The notes: generated from the letters alone by a model not told the origin. A stretch of DNA of 64,000 nt from Pelagibacterium nitratireducens (GCF_037044555.1 NZ_CP146275.1:1158501-1222500), one strand, 5' to 3'. Counted from the stretch's first letter, positions 1 to 8,771 are shown. Translations and numbers: made by a program.

Positions 1-731
1 AGAACCATGCCCATGGTCAGCCAGCCGAAGGCGAGATAGCCGATATGGCTGTCGGGCAGGCGGAAGAATTCGACGAAGATGCGCGAAAGCGCATAGCCGA
101 CACCGAAGATTCCTGCTGCGGTGCCGGGGCGACGCAGCACCAGTTTGACGTGGGTGAAATAGCGGATGACGAGGAACAGGAGGACGCCTTCGAGCAGGCC
201 TTCATAGAGCTGGCTGGGGTGGCGCGGCAGGTCGCCGCCGCCGGGGAAGATCACGCCCCAGGGCATTGTGGTGACAGAGCCGTAGAGTTCGGCGTTGATG
301 AAATTGGCAACCCGGCCGAGAAACAGGCCGATGGTGGCGCAGCAGGCGAGCAGGTCCAGGCCTGACAGGATGTTGGCCTTCTTGCGATTGAGGTAGACGA
401 TCATGGCAACCATCAGGCCCAGCATGCCGCCATGAAAGCTCATGCCGCCGTCCCAGAGGGCAATGATCTGGCCGGGGTTTGCGGCAAAGACCAAAGGATC
501 GTAGAACAGAACGTAGCCCAGCCGTCCGCCGACGATGATGCCGATGACGATCCAGAAGGTGAAGTCGAACAATTCGTCGGGGGTCATGGGTGGAGTGCCA
601 TTGACCCAGAGCGATTTGCGCCTGAGCAGCAGCATGCCGTATCCTACGCCGAGGAAAATGCCGGCCAGGTAGGCCAGTGCATACCAGCGGATGACGATGG
701 GCCCGATGGCAAAGGCGACCGGATCGATCAT
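1..731 (-). CDS. lgt: Prolipoprotein diacylglyceryl transferase (partial, C-terminus outside window)
   Basis: Transfers a diacylglyceryl group from phosphatidylglycerol to the lipobox cysteine of prolipoproteins in the inner membrane. Reading the minus strand from the ATG at 729-731 gives a continuous hydrophobic protein that leaves the window after about 243 codons. Family blocks are visible: GGRLGY near residue 69, DGGMSFHGGMLG near 94-105, GRVANFINAELYG near 139-151, HPSQLYEA near 171 and the terminal FFRLPDSHIGYLAFGW near 222-237. Roughly the last 40 residues are missing. It is divergent from the UbiK-type gene at 869. The start is the first ATG giving the usual short MIDP-type N-terminus. 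Confidence 0.95.
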   Translation of the reverse strand, partial: MIDPVAFAIGPIVIRWYALAYLAGIFLGVGYGMLLLRRKSLWVNGTPPMTPDELFDFTFWIVIGIIVGGRLGYVLFYDPLVFAANPGQIIALWDGGMSFHGGMLGLMVAMIVYLNRKKANILSGLDLLACCATIGLFLGRVANFINAELYGSVTTMPWGVIFPGGGDLPRHPSQLYEGLLEGVLLFLVIRYFTHVKLVLRRPGTAAGIFGVGYALSRIFVEFFRLPDSHIGYLAFGWLTMGMV

Positions 732-868
732 GGGGAAGGGCACGTGGGGCCTCGAAGCTGATTGCGATTTTGCGGGACCATGCCGCCCGGACCGGCTCTG
801 GTCAAGCGGTCCTCGAGCCCCTACATAGTTGGCAGTGGGCCGGACGGCCAAACAAGAGGAAGTGAGCG

Positions 869-1120
869 ATGTCGCAAGGACAAAAGTTTTTCGACGATCT
901 GGGGCGGTTGATGAACGATGCCGCCTCGGTTGCCGATGGTGCGCGCCGCGAGGCGGAGACAGCCATCCGGGGCCAGATGGAGCGGGTCGTCAACGATCTC
1001 AACCTCGTCAAGCGCGAGGACTATGACGCATTGCGCGAACTGGTGAGCATCCAGGGCGAGGAAATCGAAGCCCTGCGCCGCGAACTCGAAGCATTCAAGC
1101 GCCGCAAGAAGACCACCTAA
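869..1120 (+). CDS. ubiK: UbiK-type accessory factor (BMFP family)
   Basis: 83-residue protein of the BMFP/DUF526 family, whose characterised member UbiK assists the soluble ubiquinone-biosynthesis complex. The N-terminal half is amphipathic (FFDDLGRLMNDAASVADGAR), followed by a hydrophilic heptad-like helix (REDYDALRELVSIQGEEIEALRRELEAF), typical of the trimeric coiled coil of this family. The tail is lysine-rich. AGGAAG lies about 8 nt before the ATG. The gene is divergent from lgt and only 5 bp upstream of the phosphoesterase gene, so the two are probably co-transcribed. The family call is good; the ubiquinone role is inferred from the family. Confidence 0.85.
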   Translation: MSQGQKFFDDLGRLMNDAASVADGARREAETAIRGQMERVVNDLNLVKREDYDALRELVSIQGEEIEALRRELEAFKRRKKTT

Positions 1121-1125
1121 GTATC

Positions 1126-1860
1126 ATGCGGGTCGCGGTCATTTCCGACGTCCACGCCAATGTGCTGGCGCTTGAGGCGGTGCTGGCCGACATCGCGCGG
1201 CACGACGTGGAGAAGATCCTCAATCTCGGCGATCATTTCGCCGGACCCCTGTGGCCCAAAAAGACCGCCTCGGTCATGGCTGAACTCGATATGGTGGCGA
1301 TCCGCGGCAATACCGATCGCTACCTCGCACAAGGCGATGCGGATCTGCTCGACGAGGATGATCTCAAGATCATCGACGCCATTGAGGGTGAGCCGATGAA
1401 TTGGCTCAAGCACCTGCCCGAGACGGCCATTTATGCCGATGCAATCTTTATGAGCCATGGAGCGCCGCGATCGGACGAGACCTATTGGCTCGACCGCAAG
1501 GTCAAAAAGCACGGCTTCCGTGTTTCCTCGCTCGAAGAAGTAGAGGCTGAACTGCCTCATGGCGATTATCCGGTCTATTGTTGTGGCCATACCCATATTG
1601 CGCGGGTGGTGACGCTGGACGACGGGCGGATCGTTTTCAATCCTGGCAGCGTGGGGCGGCCCTCGTTCAACATGAACGATCCTGTGTCAGCGGCGCGGCT
1701 TTCGCCGGCGGCCGCCTATGCCATTGTCGAGCTCTCGGCGGGAAAATGGCACGTCAATCTGCGGCAGGTGGCTTATGACAACATGGCGGCGTCTGCCATG
1801 GCGCGGGCATGGGGCAATGAAACCTGGGCCCGCGATCTCGCCGAAGGGCGCACGCGCTAG
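1126..1860 (+). CDS. Metallophosphoesterase family protein (YfcE/MJ0936-like)
   Basis: 244-residue calcineurin-like phosphoesterase. Metal-binding motifs appear in order: D-x-H (SDVHAN) near residue 7, GDH near 37, GNTD near 65, a late CGHTHIARV near 153-161 and NPGSVGRPS near 172. This spacing fits small YfcE-like diesterases rather than the large nucleotidases. The substrate cannot be told from sequence. It begins 5 bp after the UbiK-type gene, suggesting an operon. A hairpin with arms AAACCCT/AGGGTTT (about 1883-1905) follows and may end the transcript. Confidence 0.85.
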   Translation: MRVAVISDVHANVLALEAVLADIARHDVEKILNLGDHFAGPLWPKKTASVMAELDMVAIRGNTDRYLAQGDADLLDEDDLKIIDAIEGEPMNWLKHLPETAIYADAIFMSHGAPRSDETYWLDRKVKKHGFRVSSLEEVEAELPHGDYPVYCCGHTHIARVVTLDDGRIVFNPGSVGRPSFNMNDPVSAARLSPAAAYAIVELSAGKWHVNLRQVAYDNMAASAMARAWGNETWARDLAEGRTR

Positions 1861-1906
1861 AGCGCTTTGTGACAGTCGTGTAAAACCCTGTGGTTTGAAG
1901 GGTTTG

Positions 1907-1925
1907 TTAAGAACCCGTTAACCAT
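1907..1925. promoter_or_regulatory. CtrA-like box upstream of ybjN-type gene
   Basis: TTAA (1907-1910), seven bases, then TTAACCAT (1918-1925). This matches the alphaproteobacterial CtrA full site TTAA-N7-TTAA, and its second half is the 8-mer TTAACCAT known from CtrA targets. It lies about 205 bp before the start of the ybjN-type gene. Binding is inferred only from the match. Confidence 0.5.
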
Positions 1926-2129
1926 ATCGCTCCGATCATCCACAAGAGAATTTCGGTTTTGGGCCCGCGTTTCTGGGTCCCTGCCGGAGGTGCAGTGTAC
2001 AGTCGAGACAAATGACGATTCGTACATCCTGTCCCCGGCCGAGCCGGTTCGGTTGTGCCGCGTAAGGCGTCCGGCATCCTGTCGGCCGCTGCATCTTCGA
2101 ACCCAACGCATAAGCGTGCGGAGCCAGCC

Positions 2130-2630
2130 ATGTCACTCCTCGAATTGGAACTGGATCGGACCATTCACCCGGTCGATATTATCGAGCACATTGCCGCGAT
2201 CAGCGACTGGTCGTTCGAGCGGCAGGACGCTGACGAAATCTCCATTTCGGTCAAAGGGGGCTGGAGCGACTACCACGTATCGTTCAACTGGATGGAGGAG
2301 ATGGAATCGCTCCATCTCGCCTGTGCGTTCGATCTGAAGGTGCCCGAGGCGCGCCGTGGTGAAATCAAACAGCTCATTTCGCTGATCAACGAGCAGTTGT
2401 GGATCGGTCATTTCGACATCTGGAGCAAGGAAGGCGTGGTTCTGTTCCGGAACTCGCACCTGCTTTCGGGCGGCGCGGAGGTCTCGCCGCAGCAATGCGA
2501 AGCGCTGTTGCGCTCGGCGACCGAGAGTTGCGATCTCTATTATCAGGCGTTTCAGTTCGTGGTCTGGGCCGGAAAATCTGCCTCCGATGCCCTGGCGGAA
2601 GTGATGTTTGAAACCGTGGGGCAAGCATGA
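2130..2630 (+). CDS. YbjN domain-containing protein
   Basis: 166-residue soluble protein of the YbjN family, which has a type III secretion chaperone-like fold and poorly defined function. Recognisable parts are the opening LLELELDRTIHPVDIIEHIAAISDWSFERQDADEI, the central sheet SVKGGWSDYHVSFNWMEEMESLHLACAFDLKVPE and a C-terminal helix with ALLRSATESCDLYYQAFQFVVWAGKSA. The frame is open further upstream to 2055, but the start at 2130 fits the family length. The stop overlaps the proC start (ATGA), so the genes are translationally coupled. A CtrA-like box lies upstream, suggesting cell-cycle control as in other Hyphomicrobiales (inference). Confidence 0.85.
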   Translation: MSLLELELDRTIHPVDIIEHIAAISDWSFERQDADEISISVKGGWSDYHVSFNWMEEMESLHLACAFDLKVPEARRGEIKQLISLINEQLWIGHFDIWSKEGVVLFRNSHLLSGGAEVSPQQCEALLRSATESCDLYYQAFQFVVWAGKSASDALAEVMFETVGQA

Positions 2631-3442
2631 GCCTTTCGACTGTCGGCTCGGTGCTGCTGATCGGCGCCGGCAAGATGGGTATGGCGATGGCGGCAGGCTG
2701 GATGCGGGGCGGCCTGCCCGGTCCGGCGCTAACGCTGGTCGACCCGCAGCCCCATGACAGCGTTTCGGCATTTGCCAGCAAGCACGGCGCCGTGCTGCGC
2801 ACCGGTCTTCCCGACGAGACGCCGCGTGTCGTGGTGCTGGCCGTCAAACCCCAGATCATGGATGGCGTGCTGGGCGTGGCAAGGCCGTTGGTTGGGACCG
2901 AAACGCTTGTGGTGTCGATCGCTGCCGGAATTTCTTCGGACAAGATTGTTGCAGGTCTGGGCACCGACCGCGTGGTGCGGACAATGCCCAATACGCCTGC
3001 GCAGATCGGCAAGGGCATTTCGGGCGCTTTTGCCGGCGATGCGGTTACGTCCGAAGACCGAAAATTGACCGAGGCGCTTTTGGCGGCAGCGGGTGGTGTG
3101 GTCTGGGTTGAAAACGAGACACTGATCGATGCTGTTACTGCGGTTTCCGGATCCGGGCCGGCCTATGTGTTCCATCTCGTCGAAGCCATGGCGGCGGCCG
3201 GTGAAGGCGAGGGGCTGAGCCCGGAACAGGCCATGGTTCTGGCGCGCCAGACGGTGGTTGGTGCGGCGGCCCTAATGGAAGCAGATGACAGCGAAGCTGC
3301 GCAATTGCGCAAGAACGTCACCTCTCCCAACGGAACGACGCAGGCAGCGCTCGATGTTTTGATGGCGCCCGATGGGCTTGGCGCCTTGATGAAACGGGCG
3401 ATCAGCGCAGCCCGCAAGCGAAGTGAAGAATTGGGGCAATGA
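2627..3442 (+). CDS. proC: Pyrroline-5-carboxylate reductase
   Basis: Last step of proline synthesis: NAD(P)H reduction of pyrroline-5-carboxylate. 271 residues, the usual length. The N-terminal Rossmann motif is LLIGAGKMGMAMAAGW (about residues 9-24), with AVKPQIMD near 80, VVRTMPNTPAQIGKG near 117 and the family signature region SGSGPAYVFHLVEAMAAAGE near 173-192. The C-terminal helical domain includes SPNGTTQAALDVL. It overlaps ybjN upstream and the tRNA-binding-protein gene downstream by 4 bp each, giving a tight three-gene operon. Confidence 0.97.
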   Translation: MSLSTVGSVLLIGAGKMGMAMAAGWMRGGLPGPALTLVDPQPHDSVSAFASKHGAVLRTGLPDETPRVVVLAVKPQIMDGVLGVARPLVGTETLVVSIAAGISSDKIVAGLGTDRVVRTMPNTPAQIGKGISGAFAGDAVTSEDRKLTEALLAAAGGVVWVENETLIDAVTAVSGSGPAYVFHLVEAMAAAGEGEGLSPEQAMVLARQTVVGAAALMEADDSEAAQLRKNVTSPNGTTQAALDVLMAPDGLGALMKRAISAARKRSEELGQ

Positions 3443-3780
3443 GCGACACCATCACTTTTGACGATTTTCTCAAGGTTGACATCCGCACCGGGACGGTGGT
3501 CGAGACGCGGCCTTTTCCCGAGGCGCGCAAGCCTGCGATCATTCTGCTTATCGATTTCGGCCCGGAATTGGGGATCAAGAAATCCTCGGCCCAGATCACC
3601 GTTCATTATACGCCCGAGCAACTGATCGGTCGTCAGGTTATGGCGGTCGTAAACTTCCCGCCGCGCCAGATCGGGCCGCTGAAATCTGAAGTGCTCACGC
3701 TTGGTTTCGAGGATGAAAGTGGCGCCATCGTGCTCGCCGCGATCGACAAGCCGGTGCCCAACGGACGCAAGCTGATGTAA
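3439..3780 (+). CDS. CsaA-like tRNA-binding domain protein
   Basis: 113-residue single OB-fold protein of the tRNA_bind family. The opening FDDFLKVDIRTGTVVETRPFPEARKPAIILLIDFG and the block KKSSAQITVHYTPEQLIGRQVMAVVNFPPRQIG are close to CsaA/YtpR-type domains. The ending IVLAAIDKPVPNGRKLM is typical for CsaA. Such proteins bind tRNA-like or peptide substrates and have been reported as secretion chaperones in Bacillus; the role here is unknown. The start codon overlaps the proC stop (ATGA). Confidence 0.9.
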   Translation: MSDTITFDDFLKVDIRTGTVVETRPFPEARKPAIILLIDFGPELGIKKSSAQITVHYTPEQLIGRQVMAVVNFPPRQIGPLKSEVLTLGFEDESGAIVLAAIDKPVPNGRKLM

Positions 3781-3857
3781 TCGGCATGAGAAGGGCTCGC
3801 TTGTCTTGGTGCGTGGCTTTGCCATATAGGTGAGCCTCCTCAGACCGGAATTAGCAA

Positions 3858-5060
3858 TTGACCAAGCCGGACCTTATTCCCACCGAACGCGAACCCCGTC
3901 TGCTTGGATCGAAGCGCTCGGCGCTGGTGCCGCCCATGGCGGTGGCCCGCTGGCTGATCATCCTGATCCTGCTGGCGTGTGTTTATTTCTTTCACGGCTT
4001 TCTCGTTCCCGTTCTTGCCGCCTTGATCATCGGCTTTGCGAGCTGGCCGGTGTATCGGCGCGTTCTGGGCACGGTGGGCGGAAATCGCACGCTGGCGGCG
4101 AGCCTGATGATCGCCGTGATCGTGCTGTTTATCCTGATCCCCATTCTGATGGCGCTGACCTATGCCACCAATGAGGCGCGGCAACTGATCGGCTGGGTTC
4201 TGGCCACGAATACCAACGGTGCCGCCGCGCCCGACTGGTTTGCGACGTTGCCTATGATCGGGGAGTGGGCCACCGAGCAGTGGGACCTCTATGTTGGGCG
4301 GCCTGGCGCGCTGGGCCAGTATGTCGCCTATATCGGGGGCGCAAATGTCTACAATATTTACCAGACGGTTCTCGCTGCGGGGGGAAGTTTTCTCGATCTG
4401 GCGCTGAACCTGCTGTTCATGTTGATCGCGCTGCTGTTCGTTTATCGTGACGGCGCCAACCTCGCCGGGCAACTCGACCGGTTTGGCGAACGCATTTTGC
4501 CCACGCGCTGGCAGCGACTGTCGCGGGTGGTGCCGGCGACGATCAGTTCGACGGTAACGGGCATGACCATCATCGCGATTGGAGAAGGCATCGTTCTGGG
4601 TATCGCCTATGCCTTGGCGGGTGCGCCGTCACCTGTGCTGTTGGGTGTGGTCACCGGCGTGGCAGCCATGATTCCGGGTGGCGCGCCGCTCTCGTTCACG
4701 CTGGTCTCCATCTATCTGATGGCCAGCGGATCGATCGTCCCGGGCATCGCGCTGTTTGTCTGGGGTTCGGTCGAGCTGTTTATCGTCGACAAAACGCTGC
4801 GGCCCAAGCTGGTCGGGGGGCCGATCAAGCTGCCGTTCCTGCCGACGTTTTTCGGGCTGATCGGCGGGGTCAAGACGATGGGTTTTGTCGGCCTGTTCAT
4901 CGGCCCGGTTTTGATGGCGCTTTTTGTCTCGATGTGGCGCGAGTGGGTTCACGATCTCGACCAGGTCGACGATGACGGCGGCGCGGGTCTTGCCGTGCCG
5001 CCCGAGGTCGAGGATTTACGCGATGCCCGCATAGATCAGGCCCAGAAGGAGCAGGCCTAG
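3858..5060 (+). CDS. AI-2E family transporter (PerM/TqsA-like)
   Basis: 400-residue inner-membrane protein of the UPF0118/AI-2E exporter family. Hydrophobic segments occur near residues 30-70, 75-105, 170-200 and several from 240 to 350, consistent with about eight membrane helices. Family residues include the PGGAPLSF-like loop near 273 and LRPKLVGGPIKLPFLPTFFGLIGGVKTMGFVGLFIGPVLMAL in the C-terminal half. Members export various small solutes, so autoinducer-2 transport is not implied. The proposed start is a TTG at 3858. The 3' end overlaps the convergent uppP gene by 45 bp. Confidence 0.88.
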   Translation: MTKPDLIPTEREPRLLGSKRSALVPPMAVARWLIILILLACVYFFHGFLVPVLAALIIGFASWPVYRRVLGTVGGNRTLAASLMIAVIVLFILIPILMALTYATNEARQLIGWVLATNTNGAAAPDWFATLPMIGEWATEQWDLYVGRPGALGQYVAYIGGANVYNIYQTVLAAGGSFLDLALNLLFMLIALLFVYRDGANLAGQLDRFGERILPTRWQRLSRVVPATISSTVTGMTIIAIGEGIVLGIAYALAGAPSPVLLGVVTGVAAMIPGGAPLSFTLVSIYLMASGSIVPGIALFVWGSVELFIVDKTLRPKLVGGPIKLPFLPTFFGLIGGVKTMGFVGLFIGPVLMALFVSMWREWVHDLDQVDDDGGAGLAVPPEVEDLRDARIDQAQKEQA

Positions 5061-5849
5061 CACGACGCGGTAGATCACGAAGGGCGTGTAGGACTGGCGC
5101 TGCAGCCATTTCATCAACAGCGCGATGCTGGCCAATGCGGCAAAGAAGGCAAGGACGCCGCCAAACAGCGCGTCCGACGTCACCTGCGCATTGCCGGCCT
5201 GATAGAGATCGTAGCCAGCCAGCACGCCGGCGCCCAGGATTGTGGGGATCGAAAGCAGCATGGCAAGGCGGGCCGAAAGCGGCCGGTCCATGCCCACGAA
5301 GCGTCCAGCCGTCATGCAGATTCCCGAGCGCGAGACGCCAGGAATGATGGCGATGCACTGGGCGATGCCGACAACCATTGCATCGCGAAGCGAGAGGGTT
5401 TCGAGCGTGCCGTTTTGTTCGGGGCGCCGGTCGGCCAGCCAGAGCAGAACGCCGAAGATAATCGTGGTCCAGGCGATGATCGTTATGTTGCGGCCGGCCT
5501 CGGTGACCAGGTCCTTGGCGAGAAAGGCAATGACCACTATGGGAAGCGAGGCGGCGATCACGACGAGCAGAGTGCGAAAACGCGGACCCATCCTGCCCGT
5601 AATGCCATCGACCAGTCCCATGAACAGCATGATGACGTCACGCCAGAAATAGACGATGACCGCGCCAAGCGAGCCGACGTGAAGCGCGATATCGAGCGCA
5701 AGTTCCTCAGCGGGCGTCATGGTTGTTGAGGCGACGCCCAGAAGGCCGAGCAGCCAGCGGCCCAGAATCAGATGGGCCGAGGAACTGATGGGCAAGAACT
5801 CGGTGATGCCCTGAACGAGGGCCAGAAAGACCGTGCTGATGATATCCAA
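5016..5849 (-). CDS. uppP: Undecaprenyl-diphosphatase (BacA/UppP)
   Basis: 277 residues. Dephosphorylates undecaprenyl pyrophosphate to recycle the lipid carrier for peptidoglycan. The family signatures are both present: ALVQGITEFLPISSSAHLIL near residues 12-31 and PGVSRSGICMTAGRF near 170-184 (the usual PGxSRSG). Multiple transmembrane helices follow throughout. The gene starts 13 bp after the MarR gene on the same strand, so it may be read from that promoter. The 3' end overlaps the convergent transporter gene. Confidence 0.96.
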   Translation of the reverse strand: MDIISTVFLALVQGITEFLPISSSAHLILGRWLLGLLGVASTTMTPAEELALDIALHVGSLGAVIVYFWRDVIMLFMGLVDGITGRMGPRFRTLLVVIAASLPIVVIAFLAKDLVTEAGRNITIIAWTTIIFGVLLWLADRRPEQNGTLETLSLRDAMVVGIAQCIAIIPGVSRSGICMTAGRFVGMDRPLSARLAMLLSIPTILGAGVLAGYDLYQAGNAQVTSDALFGGVLAFFAALASIALLMKWLQRQSYTPFVIYRVVLGLLLLGLIYAGIA

Positions 5850-5862
5850 TTTAAGGGGCGTC

Positions 5863-6384
5863 CTATGACATCGGTTCGATGAGGCGCAGGGTGCGCAATA
5901 ATTGGTGGTCGCCCCGCTCGGTCATTTCGGCAAAAAAGTGTCGGACGCAGTCACGGGTGTCCTCGGGCAGGGCAGCAAAAGCAGCCTCGATGCGGCGGGC
6001 CTGAGTGGCGCTCAGAACCTCGAAAAAGTCGCGGCCCTTCTCGGTGGGAAACAGCAGGCGCTGGCGGCGGTCGGTCTCGCCATGTCGCTGGGCAACATAT
6101 CCGCTGTCGATCAATTGGCGCAGGACGCGCGCCAGGCTCTGTTTGGTGATCCGCAGGATATCGAGCAGATCGGCCACGGTCATGCCCGGACGCAGATTGA
6201 CGAAATAGATGACACGGTGGTGGGCCCGGCCGAACCCCTGCATTTCGAGCAAGGCATCCGCATCGCGAACGAAGTCCCGGTAGGCAAAGAAGAACAGGCC
6301 CATGATATCGATGGGCATCTCGGGAAAATCGTAGATGGCTGAATTTATGTCAGCCTTATTGACATTTATCGAATGCGCTGGCAT
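5863..6384 (-). CDS. MarR family transcriptional regulator
   Basis: 173-residue winged-helix regulator. The core is a MarR fold: helices near 24-60, then DLLDILRITKQSLARVLRQLIDSGYV as recognition helix and the wing RHGETDRRQRLLFPTEKG. The open frame extends far upstream across ilvE, but the ATG at 6384 has TAGGA about 5 bp before it and keeps the conserved INSAIYDFPEMPIDIMGLFFFAYRDF block; an internal ATG at 6318 would cut into it. It is divergent from ilvE, in an arrangement common in Hyphomicrobiales, and upstream of uppP. The ligand is unknown. Confidence 0.88.
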   Translation of the reverse strand: MPAHSINVNKADINSAIYDFPEMPIDIMGLFFFAYRDFVRDADALLEMQGFGRAHHRVIYFVNLRPGMTVADLLDILRITKQSLARVLRQLIDSGYVAQRHGETDRRQRLLFPTEKGRDFFEVLSATQARRIEAAFAALPEDTRDCVRHFFAEMTERGDHQLLRTLRLIEPMS

Positions 6385-6525
6385 CGTCCTACCAATATCT
6401 TTGCCTTCTAATGAGTTATCACAGAGCCGCTTTGGTTTGCCAAGTGGTGAGAGAATACTGCAATATGGGGCACAGATCGTGGCCGAACGGCCCAAAGCCA
6501 ACAAACGCATAATCGGGAGATAAAG

Positions 6526-7416
6526 ATGGCCACCGTGCCAATGGATCAGCGAGACGGTTGGATCTGGTACAATGGAGAGATGGTTCCCTGGAAGGATGCC
6601 AAGCTCCATGTGCTGACTCACGGTCTTCACTATGCCAGCAGCGTCTTTGAGGGGCAGCGCGCTTATGGCGGAGAGGTGTTCAAGCTGCGTGAGCATACCG
6701 AGCGGCTGATCTTTTCGGGCAAGACGCTCGATTTCACAATTCCCTATTCGGCCGACGAGATCGACGACGCTTGCCGTCAGGTGCTGGCCAAGAACAATCT
6801 TGTCGATGCCTATATGCGCCCGGTCGCCTGGCGCGGGTCCGAAACCCTTTCGGTGCCTGCACGCGACAACAAGGTGCACCTGGCAATCGCCGCCTGGGTG
6901 TGGCCGAGCTATTTTTCCACAGAAGAGCGCCTGAAAGGCATTCGCCTTTGCTGGGCCGACTGGAAGCGGCCCTCGCCCGAAACCATTCCATGCAAGGCAA
7001 AGGCCGCGGGTCTTTACATGATCTGCACGCTTTCCAAGCACGCAGCCATGGACAAGGGTTATGCCGACGCATTGATGCTCGATTATCGCGGCTATGTGGC
7101 CGAAGCGACGGGTGCGAACGTTTTCTTTGTCAAAGGCAAGGACATCACCACGCCGCTGCCGGACTGTTTCCTCGATGGCATCACGCGCCGCACGCTGATC
7201 GGGCTGGCCAAGGCCAATGGCTATACGGTCACCGAACGGCACATCAAGCCCGAAGAGCTTGCAGAGTTCGACGAGTGCTTCCTGACCGGCACGGCCGCCG
7301 AAGTGACGCCGGTTTCTGAAGTGGGCGAGTACAAATTCACCCCGGCCGATGCCTGCCGGACGCTGGTTGAAGCCTATATGAGCGAAGTGCAGCCCAAGCA
7401 GGCGGCTGCGGAATAA
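6526..7416 (+). CDS. ilvE: Branched-chain amino acid aminotransferase
   Basis: 296 residues, class IV (D-amino-acid/BCAT fold) PLP enzyme. It transfers amino groups between glutamate and the 2-oxoacids of valine, leucine and isoleucine. Visible elements are the N-terminal DGWIWYNGEMVPWKDAKLHVLTHGLHYASSVFEGQRAY, the PLP-lysine region IPCKAKAAGLYM near residue 160, and EATGANVFFVKGKDITTPLPDCFLDGITRRTLIGLA in the family signature area. GGGAG sits about 8 bp before the ATG. The gene is followed by an intrinsic terminator and is divergent from the MarR gene. Confidence 0.95.
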   Translation: MATVPMDQRDGWIWYNGEMVPWKDAKLHVLTHGLHYASSVFEGQRAYGGEVFKLREHTERLIFSGKTLDFTIPYSADEIDDACRQVLAKNNLVDAYMRPVAWRGSETLSVPARDNKVHLAIAAWVWPSYFSTEERLKGIRLCWADWKRPSPETIPCKAKAAGLYMICTLSKHAAMDKGYADALMLDYRGYVAEATGANVFFVKGKDITTPLPDCFLDGITRRTLIGLAKANGYTVTERHIKPEELAEFDECFLTGTAAEVTPVSEVGEYKFTPADACRTLVEAYMSEVQPKQAAAE

Positions 7417-7443
7417 AAAGCTGCACTATCGCAGAGATTTGGG

Positions 7444-7470
7444 AGCCGGGGAGAAATCTCCGGCTTTTTT
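7444..7470 (+). terminator. Rho-independent terminator of ilvE
   Basis: Hairpin AGCCGG (7444-7449) / CCGGCT (7460-7465) with partly paired inner bases, directly followed by TTTTTT. It lies 28 bp after the ilvE stop and abuts the convergent moaE stop. Confidence 0.85.
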
Positions 7471-7925
7471 CATGACCACCGGGCGGTGGCCTTGTCGTCG
7501 CTGTCCTTTGCCTCGACCCAGCGGGCTCCGTCCGGTCCCTCTTCCTTTTTCCAGAAGGGCGCAGTGGTCTTCAGAATATCCATGATGAAGTTGGCGGCGT
7601 CGAAAGCGGCTTGCCGGCGCGGCGCGAGGGTCATCACCTGAACTATCGGCTCGCCGGGATAGAGCTTGCCGAAACGGTGGATGATTTCGGCATCGAGGAG
7701 AGCGAAGCGCTCGATTGCGTTTGTGCGCAATTGCTCGAGTTGGCGCCGGGCAAGAGCCGGGTAGTGCTCGAGGGTCATCGAAGAGATGGGGTCTTCGCGA
7801 GTGGAGCGCACGAGGCCGGTAAAGGTGACAGCAGCCCCGGCACCCTCGTTTGCCTTGAGAAAGGCATTGAAGAGCGTTCCGGGATCGAACGGATCGGTCT
7901 GCAGTCTGACGCCCATCTCAACCAC
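7470..7925 (-). CDS. moaE: Molybdopterin synthase catalytic subunit
   Basis: 151 residues. Large subunit of molybdopterin synthase; converts cyclic pyranopterin monophosphate to molybdopterin with sulfur from MoaD. Typical blocks are GAAVTFTGLVRS near 31-42, MTLEHYPAL near 51, IIHRFGKLYPGEPIVQVMTLAPRRQAAFDAANFIMDILKTTAPFWKKE near 81-128 (including the conserved HRxG and KTTAPFWKKE) and a WVEA ending. It overlaps moaD by 8 bp and belongs to the SDR-uvrC-pgsA-moaD-moaE run. Confidence 0.95.
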   Translation of the reverse strand: MVEMGVRLQTDPFDPGTLFNAFLKANEGAGAAVTFTGLVRSTREDPISSMTLEHYPALARRQLEQLRTNAIERFALLDAEIIHRFGKLYPGEPIVQVMTLAPRRQAAFDAANFIMDILKTTAPFWKKEEGPDGARWVEAKDSDDKATARWS

Positions 7926-8169
7926 CCGTCATGGGCGGGAAAAGCGCCACGGTCTTGGCGTCTCCCAGCGGCGTTTCGTGGTCGACCAGTTCGTCGTCGA
8001 TGGCGGCCCGGATGAGCTTGCGGTTTGCCGCGGCCAAAGCAAAGCCCTCGTCGTGACGGGTCATCCATTCGATGAGGTCGGCTATCGTTGCTACGGAATC
8101 GGGCGGGGTCACGTCATCGCTGTCCCGTCCGAGGCGTTCGCGCAACCAGGCGAAATAGAGAATTTTCAT
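7918..8169 (-). CDS. moaD: Molybdopterin synthase sulfur carrier subunit
   Basis: 83-residue ubiquitin-like protein ending in the Gly-Gly (PPMTGG) that becomes the thiocarboxylate. The start [14 protein letters not shown] at 8169 is the standard family N-terminus; the frame is open further upstream but that would add an unrelated extension. It overlaps the pgsA stop by 4 bp and moaE by 8 bp, so translation of all three is coupled. Confidence 0.95.
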   Translation of the reverse strand: MKILYFAWLRERLGRDSDDVTPPDSVATIADLIEWMTRHDEGFALAAANRKLIRAAIDDELVDHETPLGDAKTVALFPPMTGG

Positions 8170-8771
8170 ATCGGATCGTCCTCGTTGCGCGCCATGTGTG
8201 CCGAAACCCCCGACCAATATTGCCAGCCGGTGATGGCGGTGAGAATTGCGGCGAGCCAGAGGAGAATATCGCTCAACTCCCGCGTGCCGGGGATAAGCGG
8301 CTCGGCGATGACGATGCCGAGCGCAACGAGTTGAACCGTCGTTTTGTATTTGGCGAGCTTTGAGACCGGCACAGTGATCTTTTCGGTGCCCATGAATTCA
8401 CGCAGGCCGGACACGAAGATTTCGCGCAGCAGGATGATCGTGGCCGGGATCAGGTCCCAGACGCCAAAACTTCCATCAAAGCAGAAGACCAGCAGCAGGG
8501 CGCCAACCAGCAGTTTGTCGGCGATGGGGTCTAGCATGCGGCCGATCGGGGAGACCGAACCGTATCTGCGCGCAAGGTATCCATCGAAAAAGTCGGTGAC
8601 CGCGGCAGCAATGTAGAGCAGCAGCGCCAGCCAGCGCAGAGGCGAATTGTCGGCGAGAAGAAACAGCATGATGACCGGGATCGCGAAGATGCGGCCGTAG
8701 GTCAAAAGGTTTGGCAGACGGGCCATGTCGAATCTGGTTTCGGTCATTGTGTGTCCTTGGCCCCTGGTCAT
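8166..8771 (-). CDS. pgsA: CDP-diacylglycerol-glycerol-3-phosphate 3-phosphatidyltransferase
   Basis: 201 residues. Makes phosphatidylglycerophosphate, the precursor of phosphatidylglycerol. The CDP-alcohol phosphotransferase motif D-x2-DG-x2-AR-x8-G-x3-D-x3-D is intact around residues 60-90 ([10 protein letters not shown] ... [10 protein letters not shown]). The N-terminus has the usual [12 protein letters not shown]. There are about four membrane helices. The start at 8771 overlaps the uvrC stop as ATGA; an internal ATG at 8747 (MTETRFD) is an alternative. Confidence 0.95.
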   Translation of the reverse strand: MTRGQGHTMTETRFDMARLPNLLTYGRIFAIPVIMLFLLADNSPLRWLALLLYIAAAVTDFFDGYLARRYGSVSPIGRMLDPIADKLLVGALLLVFCFDGSFGVWDLIPATIILLREIFVSGLREFMGTEKITVPVSKLAKYKTTVQLVALGIVIAEPLIPGTRELSDILLWLAAILTAITGWQYWSGVSAHMARNEDDPI

